From Aphidius gifuensis (Eukaryota > Arthropoda > Insecta > Hymenoptera > Braconidae): a stretch of 64,000 bases of DNA. Each line of letters begins with the position of its first letter. Position 1 is the stretch's first letter. Made by a program: the position numbers and the translations under genes. The stretch covers positions 1-64,000 of the forward strand of contig NW_025220586.1 of assembly GCF_014905175.1 (NCBI RefSeq), in the 5' to 3' direction. The notes beneath the pieces were generated by a model, which was not told where the DNA came from, did not search any database, and saw only the letters and a program-made list of their open reading frames with translations. This document shows positions 1 to 10,282 of this stretch, piece by piece.

Positions 1-2049
1 AGTTTAACAAATAGCGAATGTTATATGAGTCCAGCTGATTCACAAACAAGTCTCAATTCATCACAAACAAGTTTAACAATGAGTCAAGCAAGTCTTGGAA
101 CAAGTCAAAATTATTTATTAAATAAAGAACAAACACAAGGTTTATTAAGCCAAGCACAAAGTCGTTCACAAGCAAATTTAAATCATGTTAATAGACGTGG
201 TTTATTATCAAGAATGAGAAGTTTAAATCAAATTCAATCACAAGCATGTTTATTAAATAATGATAAAATTATATTACAAAAAGAACAATTTAATCATTCA
301 ATATTTGGTAATAGTAGATCACAAGAAAAATTATATGGTTTAAAATGTTTATCGAAATCACAAGGTGTACTTGATATTTATCGTAGTCTTGAGTCTTTAA
401 AAAAAACTAAAAAATTTAAAAAAAAAGAACAACAACGTCCAACAAATAACCAAGATTCATTGCCAGTTATTAAAAATTTAGAAAATGAAATTAAAAATGC
501 AGTAACAAAAGACAATGATAATAGTAATGAACATTGTGAAATTGTTGATGATGTAAAAAGCGATAAATCAAATGAGCTTGATGATAATGTTAGTAAAATA
601 GTTGATGAAGAAAATCGTGAATTTGTTAGTGAAGAAAATTTCGATAGTTTGCAATCAGTTGAATCTGATACATTAACTGAAGATTCAGATGTAACATCAA
701 TTGATGCAACAAGATTAACAGTTAAACAACCATCAAAACGTCAAAATTCTGATATATCATCACACTCAAATAATTCTGGTAATTCAGATGATAAAGATGA
801 ACATTATGAGTCAGAAAATGATGAACCAAAATATTCAGTATCACAACTTGTATCAGCATTTAATAAACATCAAGAAGTTGCATCAAAAACAAGTCTTGAA
901 GCAATTATGACTGAAAAATGTATTAATGAAGTTACATTTCCAACTGGACCAAAAGCACTTAGATTATTTATACCAGATATTAATATTACTGAACGTGTTA
1001 TTGTTAAAAGAAAAACAAGTTATAAACCACGTAAAAATTGGGAAGAATTACGTAAACGTAATGAAAAAAATGAGGGAGTTTTAAAAGATTTCGATAATGA
1101 TTCTGGTAATGAGGATGATGAAGATACTGTAAATCCTGGTGAAAAAATTGATAATGAAAATAGCACAAATGATAATTTAAAATGGACACAAGATACTAAT
1201 GACATGTCAATTAAAATTGAAGATAAAAGTTTAGATAATAGAGACACAACAATTGATGAAAAATATAAACAATGTGTTGATGTTGCAAAAAAAGAAATAA
1301 TAAATAATGAAACAACAATAAATTCAGTTGTTAAACCAACGATAATCATTGATAAAACAATGACTAAAACAATTGTTAATAAAACAAATCAACGTTCATC
1401 ATATCAAAAAGAAAGACTACCAAATTATATTCACTCAGATGTAATAACATCGAAAAATAATGACAATAAAAATGTAGCAAAATTAACAAAGACAACAAAA
1501 TTAAGTAAAGTTAAAAAACCAATTGATAAACGAAGTGATAGTGCAGTTAATTTAAAAGATATACTTCAAAAAACAGACAACAGTCATTCAACACAAAAAG
1601 AAAATATGGAAAAATTACGTAAACGTACATCAATTGCTAAAATAATATTAAATGATAATTTATCAGTTGATAGTGATTCAAATAATAATATAAATAAAAC
1701 AAAAAATGATAAATCAATTAATAATAATGATGGTTCAAATCAAACAGATGTTAAAAATACAAAAATAAATAATACACGTAAATTATCAAATAATGATTCA
1801 TCAACAAGTAAAATTGAGACATCAAAAACAAGTGTATCATCACAACATGATGGTAAAAAAATACCAATGAGTGCTGAAGAAAGAAGAATGTGGGGAAAAG
1901 TATGTACTGGTTCATACACAAGAGCAATGGAAAAATTTAATAGTAAACCAAATTCACCAAGAAAATCATTAAATTTATTATCACCAATTCAAAATGAAAA
2001 AATACGAAGAAAAAGTTCACCAGCAATGCCACCAAATAGTGCATCATAA
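1..2049 (+). CDS. 3'-terminal exon of an unrecognised Ser/Asn/Lys-rich protein (5' end outside window)
   Basis: The frame is already open at base 1 and runs to TAA at 2047-2049, so this is the last exon, or part of it, of a longer gene. A methionine at base 25 is internal and probably not the start. About 680 residues are visible. The first part is rich in SQTSL / SQASL / SRSQ repeats, followed by an acidic Asp/Asn/Ser-rich stretch. A more ordered-looking patch lies near residues 275-340 (short motif ALRLFIPDI, then a basic RKNWEELRKRNE run). The C-terminus is basic and Ser/Pro-rich (motif RRMWGKVCTGSYTRAMEKF). No enzymatic domain, signal peptide or membrane segment is visible. It could be a cytoskeletal scaffold or the disordered tail of a kinase or GEF, but I do not recognise the family. 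An AATAAA lies at 2145-2150, about 95 bases past the stop. Confidence 0.8.
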   Translation, partial: SLTNSECYMSPADSQTSLNSSQTSLTMSQASLGTSQNYLLNKEQTQGLLSQAQSRSQANLNHVNRRGLLSRMRSLNQIQSQACLLNNDKIILQKEQFNHSIFGNSRSQEKLYGLKCLSKSQGVLDIYRSLESLKKTKKFKKKEQQRPTNNQDSLPVIKNLENEIKNAVTKDNDNSNEHCEIVDDVKSDKSNELDDNVSKIVDEENREFVSEENFDSLQSVESDTLTEDSDVTSIDATRLTVKQPSKRQNSDISSHSNNSGNSDDKDEHYESENDEPKYSVSQLVSAFNKHQEVASKTSLEAIMTEKCINEVTFPTGPKALRLFIPDINITERVIVKRKTSYKPRKNWEELRKRNEKNEGVLKDFDNDSGNEDDEDTVNPGEKIDNENSTNDNLKWTQDTNDMSIKIEDKSLDNRDTTIDEKYKQCVDVAKKEIINNETTINSVVKPTIIIDKTMTKTIVNKTNQRSSYQKERLPNYIHSDVITSKNNDNKNVAKLTKTTKLSKVKKPIDKRSDSAVNLKDILQKTDNSHSTQKENMEKLRKRTSIAKIILNDNLSVDSDSNNNINKTKNDKSINNNDGSNQTDVKNTKINNTRKLSNNDSSTSKIETSKTSVSSQHDGKKIPMSAEERRMWGKVCTGSYTRAMEKFNSKPNSPRKSLNLLSPIQNEKIRRKSSPAMPPNSAS

Positions 2050-3662
2050 ATATTAAAAAAAAAAACAAAAAAAGCAAAAAAAAAAGGATCTATCAAAGAA
2101 ACGTAGATCCTTGAATCATTTTTTTTTTTTAATTAAATATTATTAATAAATAATAATCATTAAGACTGAGTATAAATTGAATTGTTTATTATCCTGATGA
2201 TAAATATTGATCAAATAAATTAATCAAGAAAACGTCAATCGAAATTTTAAAAAATTGATAAATTTATTAAACGTTTTTGTTGGTGACAACTTGGACATGT
2301 TGCATGATGGTGATGATCCATATGATTTAAAGAACCATCAAGGATATTTTTTTGATAATGTTTTTTGTGACAAAATGGTTTATTTATTTATTAATTTCTT
2401 TCAAAATATAAATTATCAAATGAATGAAAAAAATAAACAAATAATATCATTTAAATTTTCAGATATCACAAGTGGACTTGGAAGAGGAATAAATAAATCT
2501 AAAAATAGTTGCAAAATTAAGATAACTATTGTTTAGCAAATTAAATATTTTAAATAATTTAAACTTATGAATTTGTTTGTGGAATAATATAAAACATTCC
2601 AATGAAATTTTTGATGGAAATAAATAAAAGAAATCTACGAGACTTGAATCGATGAAATTAATTGTTTTTAAAATATTAAAATTAATCAATTTATATTAAT
2701 TAATTTATCATCCTACTGAATTACGTATTGAATATATTTTTAAAATAATTTATGCAGTGTTAATCATAACAGTTTATAATTATTCATAATCGGCTTCTTT
2801 GGATGACGATAATTTAACCATATTTCATTTTCGTTTATCCACTTGTTCTTTATTATTATTATTATTATTATTTAATAATTAAGCATTGAAATATTCAAAT
2901 AGCATTGTCAACTTAATATACAACATAAAAGAAAAATTTATAAAGCCATTAATTATGCTAAATTAATTAATTTATTTAAAAAAAAAATGAAAAAGTTTAA
3001 GAATGTTTCGTGCACGAATTACAATTCAACTTTTTTTTTTTTTAGAATAAGCAGCGGTGCCCTAAATGGTTCGTCAATGATTAACATTAATTAATTTTTT
3101 TTTAACTAATTTTTTCTTTTTTCAGAAAGTTTATAAAAAATATTTTGACAATTAATTAATAATTATTGACGAATTATTTACTGGATGCTGTTATTCTGTT
3201 ATTTTTTTAATAAATTTTTTTTTCGGCAATTTTATAAAACTAACACATGCATGTCAATATTTAATTAACCAACTTGATAATGATTAAGATTTTATTAAAT
3301 ATTTGACAGAAAAAAAAAAAAAGAATTATACTCAAATAATTTCTAATTAGAAAAATAAATTAAATGTACGTCTATTTATGTAAATAAATTTTTTAAAAAT
3401 AAATAAAATAATCATCAACAATAAATCAATAATCAACAGTCTCTATTTTTATTTTATTATTATTATTTTTTAGTTTTCAATAAGAACACTATATAATACG
3501 ATATGTTAAAACAAACATTTATCTTATGAATAAAATGAAAATAAAAAAGAAAAAAAAGAAAAAATATATATTATCAAACTCATAACTGATACGTCAATAT
3601 GATTGTAAATATGAAGCTCAAAAATACATAATTAAATTAATTAAAATGCATGATTAAAGTGA
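2050..3662. other. Convergent 3' UTR / intergenic region
   Basis: This lies between the stop of the upstream plus-strand gene and the stop of DDX42 on the minus strand. It is AT-rich with homopolymer runs. The first ~150 bases look like 3' UTR (hairpin at 2086-2110, AATAAA at 2145-2150). Short open frames near 2255-2690 have low-complexity composition and no recognisable similarity, so I do not call them genes. Confidence 0.6.
2086..2110 (+). other. Perfect 7-bp hairpin in the 3' UTR, flanked by A and T tracts
   Basis: GGATCTA (2086-2092) pairs exactly with TAGATCC (2104-2110) around an 11-base loop. An A-rich run precedes it and a T run (2119-2130) follows, so the stem can be lengthened by A:T pairs. 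It sits 37 bases after the stop codon of the upstream gene. It is not the histone stem-loop consensus. A role in mRNA 3' end or stability is possible but inferred. Confidence 0.5.
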
Positions 3663-6163
3663 CTATTCCCATCGACTTTTTCTGGCACGTTTTTTATCAG
3701 AACCAGTTTGATTAGTAGAATTATCATTTGTTTGAGAATTCATGGTAGCAGGTGGAGTAAAAGTAGGAGTAGAAGTAGTAATCGCAGTGGTTGTATTGAT
3801 AGAATAATCTGTTTCAACATTAGTTGAGACACTTGAAGGTGGTAAAGGTGGTGGCATTATAATTGATGGTGGTGTTATTGTTTGTTCCCAAGTATGATCA
3901 GATGATGCACAAAATTGTGATGTATATTGAGTTTTAAATGCAGCTTTCATGGCTGACAAACGATCACTACCAGGTCCTTTATCATATTTTTTAACAACAT
4001 CACATATTTCATTTGGCGACTGGGCAATTGATGATGATGATGATGATGATGAAGAAGCATTTTGATTAAATGATATTTCTGGTCTTACAGCTCTAAAACC
4101 AAGACCAGCACCACCAACATTAATACTTTTACCTTTACCACTTTTAAATCTTGATTTTCTAAACCATGAACTTTGCATTGCAAGATCTAATAAATCTTGT
4201 GGTACTTCTTGATTAGCACCTTCAAGATTTCTAACAAGATGACCAGCAAATTCTTTATCTTTTTCAGTAACAAGTGTATATGCTGTACCTTTTTCACCAG
4301 CACGTCCAGTTCTACCAATTCTATGTGTATGTGTATCAATATCACGTGCAACATCATAATTAATAACTGTTCTAATATGTGGTATATCAAGACCTCTTGC
4401 AGCAACATCTGTTGCAACAAGTATACTTACATCTTTTTTTTTAAATGCTGTTATAACTTTATTTCTTTCAATTTGATCCATATCACCATGTAATAACATA
4501 ACATCATATTCTTTAATTTTTAAATTATTTGATAATTCTTCAGCATTTAATTTTTTAGTTACAAATATTAATACACTACCAGCACTTAAATATTCAACAA
4601 TAACACGTAATAACCAACTCCATTTACCAGTTGGATTATTACAAAATGTTAATACATGTTGTGTTACATCTGTATTTGCTTCACCAACATCACCATGTAC
4701 TATTCTTATTGGATCAGTTAATACATCTCTAGCTAATTTTTCAACTTTTTTTTTAAATGTTGCACTAAATAATAATGTTTGTCTATCTGAACGTACATGA
4801 TTACATATTGATCTAACTTGTGGCTCAAAACCCATGTCAAACATTCTATCAGCTTCATCAAGTACTAAAAATGTAACTCTAGTTAAATTTGTTGCTTTCA
4901 TTTTAACCATATCAATCATTCGTCCAGGTGTTGCAACAACAATTTCAGCTCCACATTGTAATGCTTGACTTTGTTCCCATTTACTACCACCACCATAACA
5001 ACAACATACTTGTATATTATAAACTTTACCAAATTTTTTAGCTTCATGAAATATTTGTTGTGATAATTCTCTTGTTGGTGCTAATATTAAACCAATTGGA
5101 CCATCACCAGGTGATAATTCTTTTTGATCCATAATATGTACTAACATTGGCCATATAAATGCTGCTGTTTTACCACTTCCTGTTTTAGCAATACCAATTA
5201 AATCACGTCCACTTAAAGCTGCTGGTATTGCTTGTGATTGAATTGGTGTTGGTTGTGTATATTCACTTTTTCTAATTGTTTTAATTAACGCATCATCAAA
5301 ACCAAAATGACCAAAACTTGTTACTGGTTTTGGTACTGATGGTCCTGATACTTTAATACCAAGTGTATTTCTTAATTCATCAACTTGTAATTGACTTAAA
5401 TTTAATATATCATCATGTACATTATAAAAATTTTTTTCAAATGGTTCATATTCAATTAGACTATGATCAATTGGTGGTAATGGATCAATATCTTTTTTTT
5501 TAGGTGGTGCTATTGGATTACCATCATCATCATAATCAATATCTTGATCCGAGTCATCTTGTTGAAGACCAGCTGTTGGATTTTCTTCCATATATCTGTA
5601 ATAACTTTCTTCATTATCCTCACCATCAATGTCTTGTCTAAAACCTTTTGCTTTATTATCATCTTTTACAATATCCTCAATTGGTTCTTGTAGCTTTTTA
5701 TTATTTTTTTTAACTTCAGCATCAATACCAGCCATAAATGCATCAAGTGGATCTTCTTCACTATCACTCTCGTTATTTTTTGATTCATTTTTCATTCTAT
5801 CGTATGATGGTGAACCAGGAGCTGGTATGTATTCAAGTGATGATGTTTGTGCATCTTCATCATCTTCAAAATATCTAAATATAAATTTTTTAAATTACAA
5901 ATTTATCTTGGAAATATTAATATAACTATGTGATAAAAAAAAAACACTTACTCTTCTTCAGTTTTAGTACGTTTTTTTGGAATTCCCCAGGTTGCTGATA
6001 TTGCATTTTCAGTTATGGCATTCATTGTGTGATAGCCTTGTCTACTTAGTGATGGATTTAATGATGGTGGTGGTGGTATATTTGCACCAGCTCTTTTATT
6101 ACTTGATATTTGAAATGTAAAACCTTTTGGCTTATTACCACCTCCTCGTTGATTGTAACTCAT
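3663..6163 (-). CDS. DDX42: DDX42, DEAD-box ATP-dependent RNA helicase (SF3b-associated), complete
   Basis: The CDS is complement(join(3663..5874, 5952..6163)), 807 residues. The 77-base intron has a GTAAGT donor and TTTAG acceptor. DDX42 is a nuclear DEAD-box helicase tied to the U2 snRNP SF3b complex, remodelling RNA with ATP. The N-terminus has the family's Gly/Lys-rich start, EEYFEDDED and DPLDAFMAGID motifs, and the block DPLPPIDH before the core. Helicase motifs are all present: Q motif (YTQPTPIQ), AKTGSGKT near 300-307, PTRELSQQ, TPGR, DEAD near 410-413, SAT near 441-443, ARGLDIP, and HRIGRTGR near 588-595. The C-terminal tail is shorter than in vertebrates and carries a poly-Ser run encoded by a trinucleotide repeat (about 4025-4055). 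The ATG at 6161-6163 is chosen because it gives the conserved family N-terminus; a downstream ATG at 5795 would lose 97 residues. No lesions seen. Confidence 0.96.
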
Positions 6164-8052
6164 TTTTAATTTTGTTTATGATTACCTGATAATTTAAAGT
6201 CAAGTTATAACCTATATTAATTTGTTGTGGTTTTTTTTTTCTATATGTTAAATATATGATTGTTGATTGATTTTAAAAATCAATTGTAATTTAGTATTTT
6301 GTTTTTTTTTTTTTACATTGTGGTATTGTTTACTTACTGTATTTTTCGTTGTTTTTTAATATCACTTACAGGTGTTTTTTAAATCAAAAATAACTTTGAC
6401 AGACCTTTATTATTGAAATTAAAATATACAACAATTGACTTTTTTTTTTTTTTTATTTCATCAATTACTCAGTTGATAAAAAAAATTATTATTCGTAGAA
6501 CTTTGGGGTTTATCCGCTAGATGAACGATATTTTTCTCGTTTGATTTCGAATAATATAAACTAGCAGAAAAGGGTAAATTAATTGAAAAAAAAAAATAGA
6601 AATACTTGAAATTAAATTATAAAAATTTTAGGATAAGTGTATTTAAGTGTTTTCTAAATTATAAAAGAATAATTTTGTGAAAAATCTGTTTATAAATATT
6701 TTTTTAACAAGCATGACGTGCAGTAAAAAATCCAGACTGACGTCTCTATAGTGCCAAATTATAAAACTGAACAAAAAATAGAAATACTTGAAATTAAATT
6801 GTAAATTTTTTAGGATAATAGTATTTAAGTGTTGTGTAAATTATAGAAACATAATTTCACGAAAAAATCATGTAGAAATATTTTTTTGACAAACATGACC
6901 TGCAGCGAAAAATCCGTAATTTTATTTCCAAGTCTAATCAAATTATAAAATTAAAAAAAAAAAATAAAAATACTTAAAATTAAATTCTGTAACTCACAGG
7001 ATAATTTATTTCTATGATTATTAAATTTTCTATATTCTGAAATTAACACTATATATACATATAAAAAAATTAAAACAGCTACACAAGTTGGCAGTTCACT
7101 TTCATGATTAAAAAAAATATACAAAAAATTTTTAACATTTTTTTCCAACAACTTCTCTAATCCACGAATCTTTTTTAAAATTAAATCTTTTCGTTAAATA
7201 ATTAACTTAACAAATATTGAATTCATAGAGTTTATTCAATTCAAGGTAAAACAAATAACTAAATTACATTCAAATATCAACATCTGTTGTACTCATCAAA
7301 AATTAACATGAAAAAGTATAAAATATTCATGACGATTTATGAATACGAGCCCATATCGCAATACGATTATCATAAAAAAAATTAAATTTTCATCAAGCAC
7401 CTTAATCTCGTGTATAATCTCAATGAAATTCCAATTAAAAAATTTATTACTACGAAAGTATATAAATTTATTTCAACCATTTGTAAAAAAAAAGAAAAAA
7501 AAGTAACAAAAAAAATATTTTTTTCATATTCAAAATCAATATATAAAATTATAATTTAATACGTCACCAAAAATAATTTGATTATTATTTTTAATTTTAA
7601 AATTTTCCTCAGGTGAACGACATAATTAAAAAAAAAAAAAATTCCTCATTCGGAATATAAATTATTAATAATATCGTTTTTATACAAATATACTTTTTTA
7701 TTATTTAAACCAAGAGGTCATTAAGCAGGCTAATAAATTATTAAAAAAATTTTTTTTTCCAACTAAATATAATATATTATTAATACCAAAAAAAAAGTTA
7801 ATTATTTTCAAACGAGTTATCTCTTTAAAAAATATTTTAAGCTTGTGAAATAAAAATGTTTAATAAATTTTTATTTCACATGAAATCATTAAATATTTTC
7901 AACAATGAAAAAAGAGGTAAATAATTTTTTTTTCTTTACATTTAACGAGTTTAGAAATTTCATTTACAATAAAGAAAAATATATGACAGTAATATATTTA
8001 ACTTCAAAAAATAATAACCAATGTACTTTAGAAAAAAAATAAATAAAATAAA
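6164..8052. other. Divergent intergenic region between DDX42 and the odorant receptor gene
   Basis: This should hold the DDX42 promoter/5' UTR (just above 6163) and the upstream region of the odorant receptor gene. It is highly AT-rich. The only structure I can support is the imperfect ~185-bp direct repeat listed separately (6598-7000). No convincing coding frame is seen. Confidence 0.5.
6590..7000. repeat. Imperfect tandem repeat, unit ~181-187 bp, about 2.3 copies
   Basis: The phrase AGAAATACTTGAAATTAAAT begins near 6598 and again near 6779, and a looser copy (AAAATACTTAAAATTAAAT) begins near 6966. Copies 1 and 2 stay alignable for about 135 bases, sharing the AGGATAA, TATTTAAGTGTT and AACATGACxTGCAG words and ending in AAAAATCC. 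Copy 3 fades after about 30 bases. Each copy is preceded by a related CAAATTATAAAA word. The unit size resembles satellite-like duplications common in AT-rich insect DNA. Confidence 0.75.
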
Positions 8053-9443
8053 ATGATTTATTGGGTGAATTTATTAATTTTAAAAATTGTTGGCGCATGG
8101 AAACCGAATAAAGATATTTTTTATATATTTAAATTTTATAAAATATATTTAACAATATCATTTTTTATATTTATGATAACTCAAATAATCACATTGTTTG
8201 ATAAAAATACAAAAAAATATTGGGATCATATTAAAGTATTTGGAGTTGGATTATTTTTATTGATGATATTTGTAAAACGTTTAAATGTGATGTATCAACA
8301 AAAAAATATTTTAAAAATCATTGAAACTTTAAAAAATGATGATCCATTTAAAATTGAAAATCAAAATGAATATGATATTCAAAATTCTTATCACCGTTTG
8401 ATCAAGTGAGTTTAAAAAATTCTAAATCAATATTATTTTCACAAAATAATGTAGCTTTTTTTATATAAAAAATTTTCGATAAATTACAGATGGATCACTA
8501 TGATCAACACGTCATCTGGAATAATATCTTTAATTTTATTTTTAACAAAAGAATTAAAGTCCAAAGACATTGCTATTCTTCCCTTCAGTCCTGGAATTTT
8601 CATCGAAATATCAAACAAATTTATCTTCAATTTAATATCAATAAATCAAATGGCATTAATTTTCATTGGTGGATTATTAAATGTCAGTTATAACATGATT
8701 TTTTTCAACATGATGATGATCATTTGTTGCCAAGTTAAATTATTAAAACACAGATATAAAATTGTCGTAGAAAATATGGAAGTTTATAAAAATGATGATA
8801 GAAATATTGAAGAAGATAAAATTTCTATGGAAAAAAAAATAATGACTGATTTTGTTAATAATCATTTGAAAGTTGTGGATTTATCAAAAAATATTTGTGA
8901 TATTTTTTCAACAGTTATATTTATGCAGTATGTTTATAGTACATTTTTAATATGTATACCAGCTTATATATCATCAAATGCACCTTTTTTATCAGCTGAA
9001 TTTTTTTCACAAATTATGGTGCTTGGATTGGGTTCAATGCAAATATCAATTATTTGTTATGCATCAAACGAAATGAAAAATCAGGTATAATTTTAAAAAA
9101 ATAAATGTATAATTTTATATTTAATTTGAATCTTTTAATTGATTTTTTTTTTTAGTATGAGGAACTTTATGATACAATTTATGGAGTTGATTGGACATTT
9201 TTTGATAAATCAACTAAAAAATCAATGATGATTTTGATGTTGAAAACAAGTGAGCCATTCATTTTTAAATGTGGAAAAATATTTGAACCATCAAGAGAGT
9301 CATTTGTAACTGTTTGTAAAATATTTTATTAATTTTATCTTTCACGTTAGTATATTGTAGCTGTATAATGAATATTTTTAATTTTTTTTTTTTAGATATT
9401 AAAATTGTCTTATTCAATTTTTAATGTAATGCGTGAAACTTGA
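8053..9443 (+). CDS. Insect odorant receptor (7tm_6 family), complete, four exons
   Basis: Exons are 8053..8405, 8490..9084, 9156..9311 and 9396..9443, giving 383 residues, the usual length for the family. Insect odorant receptors are seven-helix ligand-gated cation channels that pair with Orco in olfactory neuron dendrites. Hydrophobic helices are evident near residues 35-60, 65-85, 125-145, 165-195 and 265-310. The diagnostic C-terminus is present: an EELYDTIYGVDW-type motif, then ESFVT joined to ILKLSYSIFNVMRET. Exon phases are 2, 0 and 0. The last donor (ACT|GTTTGT) is weak, but it is the one that joins the conserved C-terminal tail in frame; reading through gives a short alternative ending at a TAA about 25 bases on. 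AATAAA signals lie at 9510-9519. The orthologue number cannot be assigned, and N-terminal extension by an upstream exon is unlikely given the length. Confidence 0.9.
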
Positions 9444-10282
9444 TTGTTAAAAATTGAGTTGAATTGAGAATTATTCTTGGGGATTTGATGGACAAATTGA
9501 ATTAAAAAAAATAAATAAAATATTATAATTATATATAATATATCCTGATATGGAGTAACGTTTTTCTTGTGTGAAAAATTGTAACTTAATACTTTATTAT
9601 TATATAATTCTATTTATTTATTAATTTTTTTTTTATTCAATGCTACATTATAAAGCGTAAATTTATAATTTATGATTAATCTATATCTATGACAGTTTGC
9701 TTGAGAGTTAAAAAAAAAACAAATGAATTTATATATTGATAATGTATTTGTTTATAAAAATTTAATAAATGAAAATAATATAATATGATGATGACGATGA
9801 TAATTTTAAACTATCGAGTCTATTAAATTTACTTGGTTTTTCTATTAAATCTATTAAATTCATATTTTATTTACTCTAAAATTAAGAATATTTCAAGGCA
9901 TTATTTACCCCCCAAACTCGTGGTTTTAATTTAAAAAATTATAATTTAATTGTTTATACATGTGACATTTAATGGCATCACGTGGGATGTGGAACCGCGT
10001 TACGTGAAATAGTACAATTTTATTTTTATTTAGGTTTATTTTTTTTTGATTTTTTTTTTTATTGGGAAATATATGTTCGGACTTCGGTTGGCTTCGTCAT
10101 CATTCGTGATCATTCGTACAATCTCGTCCAGAAACCAACAACAAACTTAATAATTAAAAAAAAAATGACATATATTTATCATTAAAATTAATTATATTTA
10201 TTAAATATATATGCACTATAAATAAATAATATAGGTTTAACAAATTACATTGTGTAAAAAAAAATAATAATTGAATTATAAA
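9444..10282. other. Intergenic region and probable chameau promoter / 5' UTR
   Basis: The first ~80 bases are the odorant receptor 3' UTR. The only less AT-rich patch is 9900-10135. It includes a CACGTG-containing stretch (about 9980), a CGCGTTACGTG word and a repeated ATTCGTGATCATTCG-like segment near 10100-10115. It lies 150-380 bases before the chameau start codon, so it is a plausible core promoter/5' UTR. A short open frame here (9982-10185) is low complexity and not supported as a gene. Confidence 0.4.

Noticed and set aside
2255..2689. Open frames on both strands after the first gene
   Set aside because: Low-complexity AT-rich translation in a 3' UTR/intergenic region with no family resemblance.
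4197..4493. Plus-strand open frame over DDX42
   Set aside because: Antisense shadow of the helicase codons; Cys/Asn/Ile-rich noise.
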